A stretch of DNA of 5,690 nt from Actinomycetota bacterium (GCA_027296205.1 JAPUJM010000003.1:1-5690); one strand, 5' to 3'; numbered from the stretch's first letter, positions 1 through 5,609 are shown. Made by a program: numbers and translations. The notes: generated from the sequence alone by a model not told the origin.

Positions 1-20
1 ACCGCCGGCGCAGGTAACGC

Positions 21-845
21 TCAGGTGGGAACGATCATCTCGCCCTGACGACGGACCCGTCCCTCGAGTTGGAGCTTGCCGACACGGACGAGAGCCTCAC
101 TCATCGTGACCGACCAATGATCGGCAAGTTGATCAAATACCACCCCTCCTGGCGGCAATCCCGACTCGCCTACTTCGGCTAGATCGTTGTCCGGTGGACC
201 CAGAATCAACGAGAGTTCTTCTATCAAGTCCGTCTTACCCATCACGGGATGGGCCCCATCACGGATGAGGAGGTTGCACCCCTCAGATGCGGGCCGGTCA
301 ACATCACCGGGTACGACGAAGACAGGGCGCCCCATCTCTGCACCAAGACGCGCCGTGATCAGCGCCCCACCCTTTCTCGCCGCCTCCACGACCACGACCG
401 CCGAAGAGGCCGCGGCAATGATCCTGTTTCTTGCCGGAAAACGCCATCGGTCCGGTGGTGTGCCCGGTGGATATTCCGACACCACCGCACCCCCGACGGC
501 AAGAATCTCATCGAGGATGGGCTGATTCTCCTTCGGATAGCAAACGTCGATCCCGGATCCGAGAACGGCCACCGCATGCCCATCGCCCCGCAGACAACCG
601 CGATGCGCAGCTGCGTCGATTCCCCTGGCCAGCCCACTGACGGTTGTCCAACCGGCTCGGGCAATGGCGTGACCGAAGGCTTCAGCGAGGTCGATACCGT
701 ACCTCGTGCACTTACGGGTGCCGACGACAGCAACTCCGGGCATTTCGCCCAGTGTTCCGTTGACAAATATCGATGGTTGATCTTCGAGGTCGAGAAGGCC
801 CACCGGATAACCCGTCATCGTGGGTTTGATCAGTCGGTGTTTCAC
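21..845 (-). CDS. dprA: DNA-processing protein DprA (short form)
   Basis: DprA (Smf) binds single-stranded DNA in the cytoplasm and loads RecA onto it, protecting incoming DNA during transformation. The 274-residue product shows the full Rossmann-like core: AVVGTRKCTRYG at about residues 39-50, SGLARGIDAAAHRG at 70-83, GSGIDVCYPKEN at 96-107, FPARNRIIA at 136-144 and GGALITA at 158-164. A C-terminal winged-helix segment follows at about 225-274. The start is GTG at 845, one base after the comM stop, because AGGTGAG sits 7 bases upstream of it. The frame is open back to 938, but those codons overlap comM and look unlike DprA. Alternatives are GTG at 857 (no Shine-Dalgarno) and ATG at 818. The N-terminal SAM/helical extension of longer homologues (about 360 residues) is missing, as in compact DprAs of about 280 residues. 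The family call is very secure; a role in competence here is inferred. Confidence 0.96.
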   Translation of the reverse strand: MKHRLIKPTMTGYPVGLLDLEDQPSIFVNGTLGEMPGVAVVGTRKCTRYGIDLAEAFGHAIARAGWTTVSGLARGIDAAAHRGCLRGDGHAVAVLGSGIDVCYPKENQPILDEILAVGGAVVSEYPPGTPPDRWRFPARNRIIAAASSAVVVVEAARKGGALITARLGAEMGRPVFVVPGDVDRPASEGCNLLIRDGAHPVMGKTDLIEELSLILGPPDNDLAEVGESGLPPGGVVFDQLADHWSVTMSEALVRVGKLQLEGRVRRQGEMIVPT

Positions 846-846
846 A

Positions 847-2280
847 TCACCACTCACCTCGCAGGGCCATCGCCTCGGCCACATGCTCTTCATTGACCTC
901 CGCCTCGAGGGCCAGGTCGGCGATGGTTCGCGCCACACTGGTCAACCGGTCGGCACCTCGGGCGGTAACCACAGCCGAATCCAGCGCGTCGAGAACCATC
1001 TGCCGGGCCCGTGGATGGGTCTCGGCAGGACGGTCTCGTCTGAACTCGGCTGCCTGTTCGACTCTCCGCCGAATCACACTCGAGCTTTCTCCGCCGGGCG
1101 CGGCCGCCTCCGACGCCTCGACCCGGCCAACCTTCACCACCAGGTCGATACGGTCGAGCAGAGGTCCCGAGACTCTCTGCCGGTATCGACCCAGGACAGC
1201 AGGTCGACACTCGCAGGGCTTGCGACGATCGCCATGGAAGCCACACGGACATGGATTGGAAGCAGCCACAAGATGAAACGTGGAAGGAAATTGAGCCGTC
1301 ACTCCCCGACGGGCAACGGTGACGAACCCGTCCTCCAACGGCTGACGGAGTGTGTCGAGATTGCCTCGCGGAAACTCGGCAAGCTCATCGAGAAACAGGA
1401 CCCCGCGATGTGCCAGAGAGGCTTCCCCCGGAACTGCGACGCCTGATCCTCCGCCAACCAGGGCGGCACGAGATGCGGTGTGATGCGGTGACCGAAACGG
1501 GCGAGTTGGGTCGAGACCTCGTCGCAGCCCGGCGGCGGCATAGATGAGCGCGACCTCTACGGCCTCACTATCCGAAAGCCGGGGGAGAATCCCCGGCAGA
1601 CGCCGCGCCAACATGGTCTTGCCGCCACCCGGCGGACCATGTAGCAACAGGTGATGGCCACCGGCGGCCGCGATCTCGATAGCCCGACGTGGTAGAGCCT
1701 GACCCTTGATATCCGATAGGTCGGCGCCATCCTGGGGCTGAGGTGTCGGACGAGGGCTCACAGCCTGCTGTTGACCAAGACCGAGTCTCAACAATTCCAC
1801 CGCCTCGGCCAACGACCCGACACCGTGGACAATCGATCCCGGAACCGCCGCAGTGTCGGCCGCCGCGTCGGTCGCCACCAGACACGGACGTTTGGTCCGC
1901 GCCGAAAGCACACCCGCACCGAGGGTGCTCGACCCGGATCGCACCGTCCCATCGAGGGCCAGCTCACCCACGACAACGACTCCATTGGGGTTAGCTATCT
2001 CGTCACTCGCCGCCAGGACACCGAGGGCAATCGCCAAGTCGTAGTCGGTGCCACCTTTGGGCAGATCCGCAGGGGCGAGATTGACCGTGACGGTCCGATT
2101 CGGAAACCGCATTCCGGAAGAGGCCACCGCCGCTCTGACCCTGTCTTTGGCCTCGCGCACCGCGGTGTCCGGAAGGCCACTCAGCTTGAAAGTGTCCTGC
2201 TGACGGCCGACGTGAACCTGCACCTCTACCGGTCTGACGTCTCCCCCGACGAGCGCCACTGATGTGGTCGCCGCGTACAT
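847..2280 (-). CDS. comM: YifB/ComM family Mg-chelatase-like AAA+ ATPase
   Basis: ComM/YifB is a hexameric AAA+ helicase that promotes bidirectional branch migration when transformed DNA is integrated (known for Vibrio ComM). The 477-residue product has the usual three parts. An N-terminal Lon-protease-like domain, without protease function, covers about residues 1-165. The central Mg-chelatase ATPase has Walker A GPPGGGKT at 215-222 and Walker B GVLFLDE at 293-299. The C-terminal Mg-chelatase domain is helical. The family cysteine set is present: NPCPCG with C344 and C346, then CEC with C356 and C358, probably binding zinc. The SGPLLDRIDL motif follows at 371-380. ATG at 2280 is preferred because family members typically begin MYA. 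An in-frame TTG at 2289 would add three residues. Length is close to E. coli YifB (about 506). It lies directly upstream of dprA in the order widely seen in bacteria. The ATPase looks intact. Confidence 0.96.
   Translation of the reverse strand: MYAATTSVALVGGDVRPVEVQVHVGRQQDTFKLSGLPDTAVREAKDRVRAAVASSGMRFPNRTVTVNLAPADLPKGGTDYDLAIALGVLAASDEIANPNGVVVVGELALDGTVRSGSSTLGAGVLSARTKRPCLVATDAAADTAAVPGSIVHGVGSLAEAVELLRLGLGQQQAVSPRPTPQPQDGADLSDIKGQALPRRAIEIAAAGGHHLLLHGPPGGGKTMLARRLPGILPRLSDSEAVEVALIYAAAGLRRGLDPTRPFRSPHHTASRAALVGGGSGVAVPGEASLAHRGVLFLDELAEFPRGNLDTLRQPLEDGFVTVARRGVTAQFPSTFHLVAASNPCPCGFHGDRRKPCECRPAVLGRYRQRVSGPLLDRIDLVVKVGRVEASEAAAPGGESSSVIRRRVEQAAEFRRDRPAETHPRARQMVLDALDSAVVTARGADRLTSVARTIADLALEAEVNEEHVAEAMALRGEW
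853..859 (-). promoter_or_regulatory. Ribosome-binding site of dprA inside the comM 3' end
   Basis: Read on the minus strand the sequence is AGGTGAG, ending 7 bases before GTG at 845. It lies in the last codons of comM, whose TGA stop (849-847) is separated from the dprA GTG by one base. This site decides the dprA start and implies that ribosomes finishing comM can restart on dprA. It is the clearest Shine-Dalgarno sequence paired with a start codon in the window, and it belongs to a downstream operon gene. The single genes instead look leaderless. Confidence 0.75.
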
Positions 2281-2287
2281 GGATGCC

Positions 2288-2293
2288 AACGTA
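2288..2293 (-). promoter_or_regulatory. Candidate -10 box for leaderless comM transcript
   Basis: TACGTT on the minus strand fits the actinobacterial TANNNT -10 consensus and lies 7 bases before the ATG at 2280, so transcription would begin at or next to the start codon. No Shine-Dalgarno sequence precedes this ATG, which supports a leaderless mRNA. No convincing -35 box is visible. If the site is real, comM-dprA can be transcribed without the upstream transpeptidase gene, whose stop is only 47 bases away. Confidence 0.45.
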
Positions 2294-2327
2294 CGGCTTG
2301 GGTGAGACAGGTTCTAGGGGGTTGGAT

Positions 2328-3797
2328 TCAACCGACCACGGCCACCGACCCGTGACGACGACTGTCGGCATGACCGTGAAGGCGACCACCTTCCAATGCA
2401 GCACCGTTGACTCCCCCGAAGTACATGTGGAGGCCGTCGAACTGTCTCATCGGGTACTCGATGCCGTCGAGATCGAGACCGGACTCCACCGCGACACGAA
2501 CACCCCAATCACCAAACTCCGGGTGAAGACGCGGCTGCTCGATGGCATCCTCGAGGTCCATCCCACCCCCCAACGACTCAAGGGTGACAACCAGCGCGCT
2601 GGTGATCCGATCGGCACCCGGTGTGCCGATGGCAACCACGTCGGAGCCGGCTCTCGCCACGGTTGGGGACATATTGGACATCATCACCCGGCCCGGCCGG
2701 TGGGCGTCAGGCCCACCCGGAGTCAGCTCGATCTCACCCACGGCGTTGTTCATCATCAGCCCTGTACCGGCCGGCGTGACACCGGACCCGTACCCGGCCG
2801 AACAGGAAACCGCCACAGCGCCGCCATCTTCGTCAACCGCGGCGATGCTGACGGTCGACGGCGAGCGAAGACCCGCCTTGACCAGCACCATGTTGGCCGC
2901 AACTTCGAGGTCGGTGTGTGGTTCCAGTTCCTCGGCCCTCATCGTGTACGCGCTGACCAGAGCATCCGCCCAGACGGCGGGGCCCGTGTCGCCACTCGTT
3001 GCGATCTGATTCAGAGCAAGGGCAACGGTCACCCCTCCGACCGCAGGAGGTGGGTTGAGCGTCAAGCTCCATCCCTCGATGTCCACGACGAGAGGATCTC
3101 TAGGCACGGCTTCATAGGAGGCCATGTCCTCTCGGGTCAGTTGCCCTCCCATCGACTCGAGGTCGGCAACTATCGACTGAGCAAGGTCACCTTCGTAGAA
3201 AACCCGGGCGCCTTCCTCTCCGATGTATCGAAGGGTCGAGACAAGACCCTCGAACAGCACGGTCTCCCCGACATCGCGCAGTCGCCCATCATGGGAGAGA
3301 GCCTTACGAGCGGTGGAATCGGCTGAAAAAATGGGGTCAAAGGCGTCGAGCAGGTAATGGTGCGCAGCCTGACCCAGCGGGAAGCCATGTTCCACGGTCA
3401 CCGCGACCGCCTCCATGAGCTCATGCCAGGGAGCGGTTCCAAACATTCTCCATGCCAAACTGAAGCCGGCAAAGACACCGGGCACGGCTACAGAGCCGGC
3501 TTCGACCAGGGTAGTGACGCCGCCCCCGTAATCCATGGTGATCTCACGCATGTTGGGCTCGCCGGAGAACCCGATCCCCGGATATGACATATATCCGTCG
3601 ATCACGATGGCATCGGCGCCGGGCACGTCGATGGTCAAGAATCCACCGCCACCCGGGGAACATATGCCCGGCTCGGTGCACATGGCCGTGAGTGCCGCCA
3701 CGATGGCCGTGTCCACAACAGACCCTCCAGCGTCCGCTATCAGGCCGGCGGCATCGGTGACGATCCGGTTGGGCCCGGCTACGGCGATTCGTGGCAT
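2328..3797 (-). CDS. Gamma-glutamyltranspeptidase-family Ntn hydrolase
   Basis: The 489-residue protein covers the whole gamma-glutamyltranspeptidase fold. GGT enzymes are proenzymes that self-cleave before a threonine, which becomes the nucleophile transferring or hydrolysing gamma-glutamyl groups. Visible marks are SPGGGGFL at 47-54, a self-cleavage region with T315 inside SPSTVSIAAVD (312-322), SAGYGSG at 333-339, SNMSPT at 374-379, GTPGADRI at 391-398, and a C-terminal MYFGGVNGAA block at 458-467. T315 aligns with the catalytic Thr391 of E. coli Ggt. Several glutamate-binding positions do not match: the REMAP arginine is replaced (DGYMSYPG at 67-74, Tyr at the Arg114 position), the Asn411 region is shortened, and Asp433 aligns with a glutamate. 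There is no signal peptide, so it should be cytoplasmic, unlike periplasmic Ggt. It is shorter than E. coli Ggt (580). The fold is certain. Glutathione as substrate is doubtful; a related acylase or a different gamma-glutamyl amide is possible. Confidence 0.9.
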   Translation of the reverse strand: MPRIAVAGPNRIVTDAAGLIADAGGSVVDTAIVAALTAMCTEPGICSPGGGGFLTIDVPGADAIVIDGYMSYPGIGFSGEPNMREITMDYGGGVTTLVEAGSVAVPGVFAGFSLAWRMFGTAPWHELMEAVAVTVEHGFPLGQAAHHYLLDAFDPIFSADSTARKALSHDGRLRDVGETVLFEGLVSTLRYIGEEGARVFYEGDLAQSIVADLESMGGQLTREDMASYEAVPRDPLVVDIEGWSLTLNPPPAVGGVTVALALNQIATSGDTGPAVWADALVSAYTMRAEELEPHTDLEVAANMVLVKAGLRSPSTVSIAAVDEDGGAVAVSCSAGYGSGVTPAGTGLMMNNAVGEIELTPGGPDAHRPGRVMMSNMSPTVARAGSDVVAIGTPGADRITSALVVTLESLGGGMDLEDAIEQPRLHPEFGDWGVRVAVESGLDLDGIEYPMRQFDGLHMYFGGVNGAALEGGRLHGHADSRRHGSVAVVG

Positions 3798-3803
3798 CGC
3801 TTC

Positions 3804-3809
3804 AGGCTA
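3804..3809 (-). promoter_or_regulatory. Candidate -10 box for the transpeptidase-family gene
   Basis: TAGCCT (minus strand) matches TANNNT and ends 6 bases before the ATG at 3797. That is the spacing expected if the A of ATG is the first transcribed base. No good Shine-Dalgarno or -35 sequence is seen. It shares the 33-bp divergent gap (3798-3830) with the cytosine deaminase promoter; the two -10 boxes are only 7 bp apart, so the two polymerase sites should compete. Confidence 0.4.
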
Positions 3810-3816
3810 GGAGCCA

Positions 3817-3822
3817 TAAGAT
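3817..3822 (+). promoter_or_regulatory. Candidate -10 box for the cytosine deaminase gene
   Basis: TAAGAT is a good TANNNT/TATAAT-like hexamer that ends 8 bases before ATG at 3831, consistent with a leaderless or near-leaderless mRNA. The only purine-rich candidate, AGGAG at 3809-3813, is 17 bases from the ATG, too far to act as a Shine-Dalgarno site. No in-frame start closer to it exists. A -35 element is not recognisable. Confidence 0.5.
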
Positions 3823-3830
3823 CTCAGTAC

Positions 3831-4274
3831 ATGAAAGACAACGGTCTGGAGACGGCAATCGAGGAGGCGCGTCTGGGGCTCGAGGAGGGTGGCCTCCCGA
3901 TCGGATCGGCCCTAGTCATCGAGGGCGAGGTGGTCGGTCGGGGACACAACCGTCGGGTGCAACAGGGCTCAGTCATCCTCCACGGCGAGATGGATGCCCT
4001 GGAGAACGCGGGCCGGCTGCCGGTCTCGGCGTACCGCCGCTCGACGATCTACACGACCCTCTCGCCATGTGAGATGTGCTCGGGGGCGATCCTCCTCTAC
4101 GAGATCCCCAAGGTTGTTATTGGAGAGAACAGGACCTTCATGGGCGCCGAGGACTATCTGCGGTCCCGCGGCGTAATCGTCGAAGCAGTCGACGATCAGC
4201 GATGCGTGGACCTGATGGAGGGCTTCATCAGTGCCCATCCCGACTTGTGGAACGAGGACATCGGCGCCGACTGA
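3831..4274 (+). CDS. Cytosine deaminase, yeast Fcy1-type
   Basis: This 147-residue protein belongs to the zinc-dependent cytidine/deoxycytidylate deaminase fold and is strikingly like yeast cytosine deaminase Fcy1 (158 residues) along its whole length. From memory of that enzyme, matching positions are the zinc ligands H51, C80 and C83 (yeast H62, C91, C94; motifs HGE and SPCEMC), the proton shuttle E53 (E64), the base-binding N40 in GRGHN (N51), F103 (F114), W140 (W152) and D143 in the C-terminal WNEDIG (D155). The enzyme should convert cytosine to uracil and ammonia in the cytoplasm for pyrimidine salvage. It is unrelated to the amidohydrolase CodA that does this job in E. coli. The retained C-terminal Trp/Asp cap distinguishes it from TadA and guanine deaminases. 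It is a single gene, divergent from the transpeptidase-family gene and convergent with the crotonase gene 3 bp away. No transporter or uracil phosphoribosyltransferase is nearby. Confidence 0.92.
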   Translation: MKDNGLETAIEEARLGLEEGGLPIGSALVIEGEVVGRGHNRRVQQGSVILHGEMDALENAGRLPVSAYRRSTIYTTLSPCEMCSGAILLYEIPKVVIGENRTFMGAEDYLRSRGVIVEAVDDQRCVDLMEGFISAHPDLWNEDIGAD

Positions 4275-4277
4275 GGG

Positions 4278-5057
4278 CTACTCACCCCGCCAGTTCGGAG
4301 CTCGCTTCTCCATGAAGGCGGCAACACCCTCCACAGAGTCGGCGGTTCCCATGGCGATCGCCTGGGACTGTCCTTCCCAGCTGAGGCTTTCCGCAAAACT
4401 CGACTCGAACGACGCATTGAGACCCTGTTTGGCGAACATCTGGGCGATCGGCGCACCCTGTAGAAAGCTCTCGGCAATGCTCCGGGCCCGATCGGCAAGC
4501 TCATCCGGTGGAACCACTTCGACCGCCAAGCCAATGGCGAGAGCCTCTTCGGCGTCAACGATGCGACCGGATAGGGCGAGTTCCTTGGCGCGCTGAAGAC
4601 CGACGATGCGGGGCAGAAGCCAGGTTCCACCGAAGTCGACCGTCAGCCCCCGCTTGACGAATATCTCCGAGAATCGGGCCCTCGTAGTGGCGATGACGAT
4701 GTCACACCCTAGAGCCAGGTTCATCCCCGCGCCGACGGCAACACCGTCGACGGCGGCGATCGTCGGCTTGGTGGTGCGATGAAGGGTGGAGGCCGCCTCT
4801 CCGACGGTCTTCATCCTCCGGTGCCGAAAGGCAACCGACTGGCCCATCGCCGACCCACTTCGATCCAGGTCGGCGCCGGCGCAGAACTCACCACCGGCAC
4901 CGGTGACAATCAGCACTCTCGCCGCGGACTTCTCGAAGTCGGCAAACGCATCCCGTAGAACCGGCCAGCCCTCGGGAGGCACTGCGTTCTTCCGCTCCGG
5001 CTGGTTGAGGGTCAGTCGGCGTATCTCACCGTCATCTTGGGTCAGGAGCCAACTCAC
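4278..5057 (-). CDS. Enoyl-CoA hydratase/isomerase family protein (PaaG/Eci2-like)
   Basis: A complete crotonase-fold protein of 259 residues from GTG at 5057. Oxyanion-hole segments are present: GEFCAGADL at 57-65 and GVAVGAGMNLALGCDI at 105-120. The C-terminal trimerisation tail ends in EGVAAFMEKRAPNW. Of the two glutamates that hydrate the double bond in rat crotonase, Glu144 aligns with N113 and Glu164 with F133. Instead D141 sits in the TVDFGGTWLLPR block, matching the PDxGG aspartate of PaaG/Eci2-type isomerases. I therefore infer an acyl-CoA double-bond isomerase or related activity, not a hydratase; the substrate is unknown. Start choice: GTG 5057 gives an N-terminus usual for the family and has a -10 box 7 bases upstream. 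A TTG at 5075 would add six residues, but its purine stretch is only 2 bases away. The gene is divergent from the small membrane-protein gene and converges on the cytosine deaminase. Confidence 0.9.
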   Translation of the reverse strand: MSWLLTQDDGEIRRLTLNQPERKNAVPPEGWPVLRDAFADFEKSAARVLIVTGAGGEFCAGADLDRSGSAMGQSVAFRHRRMKTVGEAASTLHRTTKPTIAAVDGVAVGAGMNLALGCDIVIATTRARFSEIFVKRGLTVDFGGTWLLPRIVGLQRAKELALSGRIVDAEEALAIGLAVEVVPPDELADRARSIAESFLQGAPIAQMFAKQGLNASFESSFAESLSWEGQSQAIAMGTADSVEGVAAFMEKRAPNWRGE

Positions 5058-5064
5058 GGTTGTG

Positions 5065-5070
5065 ACGGTA
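5065..5070 (-). promoter_or_regulatory. Candidate -10 box for the crotonase-family gene
   Basis: TACCGT (minus strand) fits TANNNT and ends 7 bases before GTG at 5057. No Shine-Dalgarno precedes that GTG, so a leaderless start is the simplest reading. If translation instead began at TTG 5075, this hexamer would lie inside the gene. The start was partly chosen because of this box, so the two are not independent evidence. Confidence 0.4.
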
Positions 5071-5089
5071 GACAATCCCTGGGGGCGGT

Positions 5090-5095
5090 TACCGT
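5090..5095 (+). promoter_or_regulatory. Candidate -10 box for the small membrane-protein gene
   Basis: TACCGT, the same hexamer as the divergent crotonase promoter, ends 6 bases before GTG at 5102. A TAGACA at 5069-5074 resembles a -35 box (five of six bases) but with a short 15-bp spacer. No Shine-Dalgarno sequence is present ahead of the GTG, so a leaderless mRNA is likely. The hexamer also lies within the short palindrome CGGT-T-ACCG at 5086-5094. Confidence 0.45.
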
Positions 5096-5101
5096 TTCGA
5101 C

Positions 5102-5215
5102 GTGGGATTCAACCCTTTTCGAGAGCAGGAGAAGTCGGCCCTGGACATCGTCATCGTGGTGATTGCGGTGCTATCGACATTGGCGGTCATCGCGTGGGCC
5201 ATCTTCTCGACATAA
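5102..5215 (+). CDS. Small single-span membrane protein, 37 aa
   Basis: GTG at 5102 opens a 37-codon frame ending at TAA 5213-5215. The product begins MGFNPFREQEKSA, a short polar stretch with R7, E8, E10 and K11, followed by one hydrophobic helix from about L14 to F35 (LDIVIVVIAVLSTLAVIAWA within it), then a two-residue tail. It is therefore predicted to be a one-helix inner-membrane microprotein with its N-terminus in the cytoplasm. The MGFNPFR-type opening reminds me of short conserved actinobacterial hypothetical proteins, but I cannot confirm that by search. Support for the gene comes from the leaderless promoter spacing, a clean helix flanked by charged residues, and the overlap with a second small gene downstream. 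The function is unknown. A plausible role is as an anchor or partner for the zinc-finger-like protein that follows. Confidence 0.7.
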   Translation: MGFNPFREQEKSALDIVIVVIAVLSTLAVIAWAIFST

Positions 5216-5400
5216 CCGTCAACCCGATCCAGCCCTACCAGGCCAAGAAGGAATACCTCTGCCCGGGGTGCGAGCTGACGATCCCGCCGGGGACGTTCCA
5301 TCTCGTGGTCGTTCCGGACGGGGCCGCCGACATGCGTCGTCACTGGCATCGCGGCTGCTGGCACAAGGAATTACGCCGACGCTTCGGCGCTGAGGGTTAA
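5194..5400 (+). CDS. Small zinc-finger-like protein, 68 aa, CxxC...HxxC
   Basis: GTG at 5194 is the only plausible in-frame start, 22 bases inside the upstream membrane-protein gene in another frame, so translation is probably coupled. The 68-residue product has C23-P-G-C26, a PPG turn (31-33), a hydrophobic strand FHLVVV (35-40), and RRHWHRGCW with H52 and C55 (H50 is a further candidate ligand). C-x2-C-x25-H-x2-C with a following Trp resembles the layout of PARP-type or treble-clef zinc fingers, so one zinc ion is inferred. The tail KELRRRFGAEG is basic and could contact nucleic acid. Similar short actinobacterial proteins are often labelled ATP/GTP-binding, which nothing here supports: there is no Walker motif. 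Its stop (5398-5400) overlaps the stop of the convergent ORF in a TTAA. Coding status is fairly firm from the conserved-looking Cys/His pattern; the function is unknown. Confidence 0.72.
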   Translation: MGHLLDITVNPIQPYQAKKEYLCPGCELTIPPGTFHLVVVPDGAADMRRHWHRGCWHKELRRRFGAEG

Positions 5401-5597
5401 GCGTCGCGACGCTGAAGCCCCCACCAGGTCAGCCCAAGACCCACCAGAGACCAACCCAGGGTGATGGTGATTGCGTGGGTCAGCGAGAGGTCGGCGCCGG
5501 ATACGAACACGCTGAAATGGCTATCTCCGAGGCCCCGGACCCGCCTGTACTTCTTACTGAGACCGCTGACTCTGACGGCGGCCGAGAACGGACTCAT
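5397..5597 (-). pseudogene. 66-codon ABC-transporter remnant (ATPase start joined to permease end)
   Basis: The ORF from ATG 5597 encodes 66 residues. Residues 7-21 (AVRVSGLSKKYRRVR) read like the first beta strand of an ABC ATPase, and GLGDSHFSV (22-30) can still be aligned with the usual ALDDVSFSV that precedes Walker A. Walker A never comes. Instead the chain continues as GADLSLTH and one hydrophobic helix (about 42-61, ITITLGWSLVGLGL) ending WWGLQRRDA, the typical last helix and RRD tail of an ABC-2-type permease. ATPase and permease genes usually sit in tandem, so a large in-frame deletion from early in the first gene to late in the second would give exactly this. The promoter upstream looks excellent, so the remnant may still be expressed as a small membrane protein. 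Alternatively it is a genuine microprotein with chance resemblance. It overlaps the stop of the zinc-finger-like gene. The interpretation rests on motif recognition only. Confidence 0.5.
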
Positions 5598-5609
5598 GTT
5601 CTAGAACAT
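5596..5609. promoter_or_regulatory. Perfect 14-bp palindrome, candidate operator
   Basis: ATGTTCTAGAACAT is its own reverse complement. It overlaps the -10 box (5606-5611) and reaches into the ATG at 5597 of the minus-strand remnant, covering the expected transcription start. A dimeric repressor bound here would block the promoter. No regulator gene is visible inside the window, but one may lie just beyond the right edge, as is common next to ABC exporters. Confidence 0.5.

Noticed and set aside
1..20. Start of another gene downstream of dprA
   Set aside because: Twenty bases without ATG or a clear GTG start. One frame reads ERYLRRR, which could suit a recombinase, but this is far too short to support.
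846..938. N-terminal extension of DprA from 938
   Set aside because: It would overlap comM by 92 bases, lacks a Shine-Dalgarno, and its Trp/Arg/Pro-rich residues do not look like DprA.
249..1446. Plus-strand frames of 215 and 208 codons opposite dprA and comM
   Set aside because: Low-complexity Arg/Pro/Thr translations without domains, opposite two unmistakable conserved genes.
2320..2333. GGTTG-GATT-CAACC hairpin at the end of the transpeptidase-family gene as a terminator
   Set aside because: The stem is only 5 bp, it overlaps the stop codon, and no T-run follows on either strand.
2262..3326. 354-codon plus-strand frame antisense to the transpeptidase-family gene
   Set aside because: Its translation is rich in Arg, His and Pro with no recognisable motif, and it lies opposite a protein with clear family motifs. 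It is a typical high-GC shadow.
5058..5075. TTG at 5075 as start of the crotonase-family gene
   Set aside because: Its purine-rich AGGGA is only 2 bases upstream, and GTG 5057 gives a more usual N-terminus and -10 spacing. Not fully excluded.
5089..5364. 91-codon minus-strand frame opposite the two small genes
   Set aside because: The plus-strand readings give a clean membrane helix and an ordered Cys/His pattern. The minus reading gives no coherent helix or motif.
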